This document shows, in pieces, positions 61,962-64,000 of a stretch of DNA of 64,000 nucleotides. Source of the stretch: Streptomyces ochraceiscleroticus (GTDB taxonomy: Bacteria > Actinomycetota > Actinomycetes > Streptomycetales > Streptomycetaceae); the NCBI RefSeq assembly GCF_000720485.1, contig NZ_JOAX01000034.1:1-64000 (forward strand). Direction: 5' to 3'. Position 1 is the stretch's first letter. The number at the start of each line of letters is the position of its first letter. A program made the position numbers and the translations under genes. The notes under the pieces are model-generated. The model was given only the letters and a program-made list of their open reading frames with translations, did not search any database and was not told where the DNA came from.

Positions 61962-62440
61962 GGAACCCACCGTACGACCCACCACTGACAACCGGCGTCC
62001 ATAACGCCGGCGCCGACGCCGCGGAAGCGACCGCACACCCGCCGTCACGAGGCACTTTCCGCTTCAGCATGCCCTTCCGGCCCGTGCGGCCCCGACGGTC
62101 GCCGGCTCCCCGGGGCTCCCTCTGGCCGCACCTCCGGCGCCCATGTGTGGTGGCGCAACGGCACGCAAGAGGTGAACCAGCCAAAGCCGCCCGTCGCCCA
62201 AAAGGCGACGATCTGCCACCAGGCGCCCTTGAACAGCGGTCAAGCGCAGGTTTCCCCGGCCTCGGCCGGGACCTCCGTTGCGCGATCACGCCGTCCGCAT
62301 CGTCCCCGTACGGTCCCAAACCCGGGACACACGACACTTCTCGTTCAATTTATGTCCATCCCTGACCTATCTTCCAGTACACCGCCGCTGGGAACCTGCC
62401 GCCGACCGCCCCCCACAGACGTCGAATCCGAGGAGTCCGT
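61962..62440. other. Divergent intergenic region uvrB / glpQ2-like
   Basis: A gene-free region of 479 bp. A PhoP-box-like pair lies at 62343-62364 about 80 bp before the phosphodiesterase. No LexA site was found near uvrB. Open frames here are Arg-rich chance frames. Confidence 0.4.
62343..62364 (+). promoter_or_regulatory. Candidate PhoP box
   Basis: GTTCA (62343-62347) and GTCCA (62354-62358) are exactly 11 bp apart, the repeat length of Streptomyces PHO boxes (GTTCAYC-type units). The downstream gene is a glycerophosphodiester phosphodiesterase, a gene type known to be PhoP-controlled in Streptomyces. Confidence 0.55.
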
Positions 62441-63337
62441 ATGCACATTCGGCCTGCCGCCGCCACTGCCGGCGCGCTCGTGGGGCTGACGGCGTTCTGC
62501 CTCCCCGCTGCCGCCGCCCAGGCCGCGGACCACCCGCACAGACCGGTCACCGTCGCGCACAGAGGAGCCTCGGCCTACGCCCCCGAGAACACCGTCGCCG
62601 CAGTCGACGCCGCGCACCGTATGGGCGTCGCCTGGGTGGAGAACGACGTCCAGCGAACCAAGGACGGCAAGTTGATCGTCATGCACGACACGACGCTCAA
62701 CCGCACGACCAACGTCGAGGAGCTGTACCCCGACCGGGCTCCGTGGAAGATCTCCGACTTCACCCTCGGTGAGATCGAGAAGCTGGACGCGGGCAGCTGG
62801 TTCGACGCGAAGTTCAAGGGCGAGCGGGTCCCCACGCTCGAGCGCTACATGGACGCGGTCAGCCACAACGACCAGAAACTGCTGATGGAGCTGAAGTCAC
62901 CCGAGCTCTACCCGGGCATCGAGGCGCAGATCCTGCGGCAGCTGAAGGAGGAGGGCTGGCTGGACCGCCAGCACGTGAAGCACCGGCTGGTCCTCCAGAG
63001 CTTCAACGGCGACTCGGTCAAGAAGGTGCACGAACTCCGCCCGGCCCTCAAGACGGGCTTCCTTGGGACGCCGGCCATCGCCGACCTGCCCAAGTACGCG
63101 AAGTTCACGGACCAGATCAATCCCAGCTACAAGACGATCGACATGGCGTACGTCTCGGCCGTGCACGCGTTCCAGGGCGCGCACGGACGCCCGCTGGAGG
63201 TCTACACCTGGACCGTCAACGACGCGCCCACGGCCAAGAAGGTCGCGAGCTGGGGCGTCGACGGCATCATCACCAACGCCCCGGACGTCGTGAGGAACGC
63301 CCTGAAGGACTCCGGGTTCCTGGTCCCGGCCGCGTAA
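62441..63337 (+). CDS. glpQ2: Secreted glycerophosphodiester phosphodiesterase
   Basis: A 298-residue secreted GDPD enzyme that frees glycerol 3-phosphate from lipid head groups or teichoic acid. Signal peptide at residues 1-30 (cleavage near AQAA-DH). Catalytic marks: VAHRGASAYAPENT (His, Arg, Glu), the metal/catalytic histidine in LIVMHDTTLNRTT, MELKSP and the C-terminal VYTWTVNDAPTAKKVASWGVDGIITNAPD. From memory this is the locus of glpQ2 in S. coelicolor. ATG at 62441. A PhoP-box-like pair lies upstream. Confidence 0.9.
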   Translation: MHIRPAAATAGALVGLTAFCLPAAAAQAADHPHRPVTVAHRGASAYAPENTVAAVDAAHRMGVAWVENDVQRTKDGKLIVMHDTTLNRTTNVEELYPDRAPWKISDFTLGEIEKLDAGSWFDAKFKGERVPTLERYMDAVSHNDQKLLMELKSPELYPGIEAQILRQLKEEGWLDRQHVKHRLVLQSFNGDSVKKVHELRPALKTGFLGTPAIADLPKYAKFTDQINPSYKTIDMAYVSAVHAFQGAHGRPLEVYTWTVNDAPTAKKVASWGVDGIITNAPDVVRNALKDSGFLVPAA

Positions 63338-63418
63338 CCCACCGCACCTCGGCGGTGCTCACGGCTTCTCCGGCTTCTTTCCACGGCGATTGTCAGTGGG
63401 GAGTTCTAGGCTGAAGCC

Positions 63419-63994
63419 GTGACCATTTCCGAGGACCGGACGATTCCCGAGGAGCGCGAGAGGCCGCCGCGCGACTGGGCCTGGCGCATGCTGGACACCC
63501 CCATCGGCCCGCTCCTGCTCGCGGGCACCGACGCCGGCCTGGCCCTGGTCGTCTTCCACGCTGACGACAGGGCCCGGACCAGGTCGCTCGCCCGGCTGCG
63601 CGGCGCGTTCGGCACCGAGCCGGTCGCCTCGATACCGGCGGTGGAAGCGGCCGCCGCGGAGCTCGTCGCGTACTTCGCCGGTGAGCTGCGGGACTTCACG
63701 GTGCCGCTGGACTGGTCGCTGTCCTCAGGATTCAACGAGCGGGTGCTGCGCGAGCTGGCAGCCCGCGTGCCGTACGGCACGGTCGTCGGCTATCAGGACC
63801 TGGCCGACCGGGTCGGCGAGCCGGGCGCCGCCCGCGCGGTCGGCGCCGCCATGGGCTCCAATCCGCTGCCGGTCGTCGTGCCGTGCCACCGCGTCGTCGA
63901 GAGCGGTGGCGGACTCGGCGGCTTCGGCGGCGGCCTGGAGACCAAGCGGCAGCTCCTGGCCCTGGAAGGAGTGCTGCCGCAGCCGCTCTTCTGA
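63419..63994 (+). CDS. ogt: Methylated-DNA--protein-cysteine methyltransferase
   Basis: A 191-residue suicide repair protein for O6-alkylguanine. The acceptor cysteine is in NPLPVVVPCHRVVESGGGLGGFGGG (about residue 160), and the preceding helix-turn-helix ARVPYGTVVGYQDLADRVGEPGAARAVGAAMGSNP reads as in Ogt. The N-terminal domain is TPIGPLLLAGTDAGLALVVF. Length is normal. GTG at 63419. It reads the same way as glpQ2, 81 bp later. Confidence 0.94.
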   Translation: MTISEDRTIPEERERPPRDWAWRMLDTPIGPLLLAGTDAGLALVVFHADDRARTRSLARLRGAFGTEPVASIPAVEAAAAELVAYFAGELRDFTVPLDWSLSSGFNERVLRELAARVPYGTVVGYQDLADRVGEPGAARAVGAAMGSNPLPVVVPCHRVVESGGGLGGFGGGLETKRQLLALEGVLPQPLF

Positions 63995-64000
63995 CCGACC

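Overview
The window is chromosomal DNA of a Streptomyces or very close relative. The evidence is the very high GC content with G/C-ended codons, frequent GTG and TTG starts, many 1-4 base stop/start overlaps (ATGA, GTGA), twin-arginine secreted proteins, a mycothiol-type DinB enzyme, WhiA, OpcA and an RbpA-family protein. From memory the gene order from dapD to ogt matches a conserved core segment of Streptomyces chromosomes. No insertion sequence, prophage, tRNA, rRNA or CRISPR array was seen.

Layout. 1-8.5 kb: a TerD-family gene cut by the window edge, a flavin-dependent LLM oxidoreductase, a minimal GntR-type regulator, a methyltransferase, a Tat-exported PhoX-type phosphatase, a trypsin-like protease with a small partner gene, and a large conserved unknown. 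8.7-13.8 kb: a secreted endonuclease/exonuclease/phosphatase protein, an EI24 membrane protein, dapD, an SMR exporter with its TetR regulator, and a VOC protein. 13.8-20.6 kb: the SUF iron-sulfur assembly operon sufR-B-D-Rieske-C-S-U-T, read leftward, with a SufR-type operator at its head. 20.7-25.1 kb: an ABC-2 exporter and the haem A pathway genes ctaA and ctaB.

25.6-38.5 kb is central carbon metabolism: the pentose phosphate operon tkt-tal-zwf-opcA-pgl going right, then pgi, an rbpA paralogue and secG, and the gap-pgk-tpiA glycolytic genes going left. 38.7-43.8 kb is the uvrC-rapZ-yvcK-whiA unit joined by overlaps. 43.9-46.7 kb holds a G-rich hairpin, a 26-bp tandem repeat, a secreted papain-like cysteine protease with a membrane-anchored partner, and an XRE regulator. 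46.7-52.1 kb is a sugar or polyol locus: Rieske lipoprotein, MFS sugar porter, zinc dehydrogenase, LacI regulator and PfkB kinase, with a strong LacI-type palindrome. 52.2-53.1 kb is a CstR-like repressor facing a rhodanese. 53.3-64 kb holds uvrA, a DinB enzyme, an MBL hydrolase, a TerC-family exporter behind a yybP-ykoY manganese riboswitch, uvrB, a secreted glycerophosphodiester phosphodiesterase (glpQ2-like) and ogt.

Most genes are housekeeping. The most interesting signals are regulatory: (1) the riboswitch before the TerC gene, whose P1 3' strand is also the left arm of a perfect hairpin that hides the ribosome binding site; (2) a pair of dyads two helix turns apart before the SMR-tetR operon; (3) the sulfide-type CstR/rhodanese operator; (4) a 45-bp hairpin that is both the suf terminator and the start region of the VOC gene; and (5) two protease-plus-partner pairs of unknown function. 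Homology calls rest on motifs read by eye; no database search was run.
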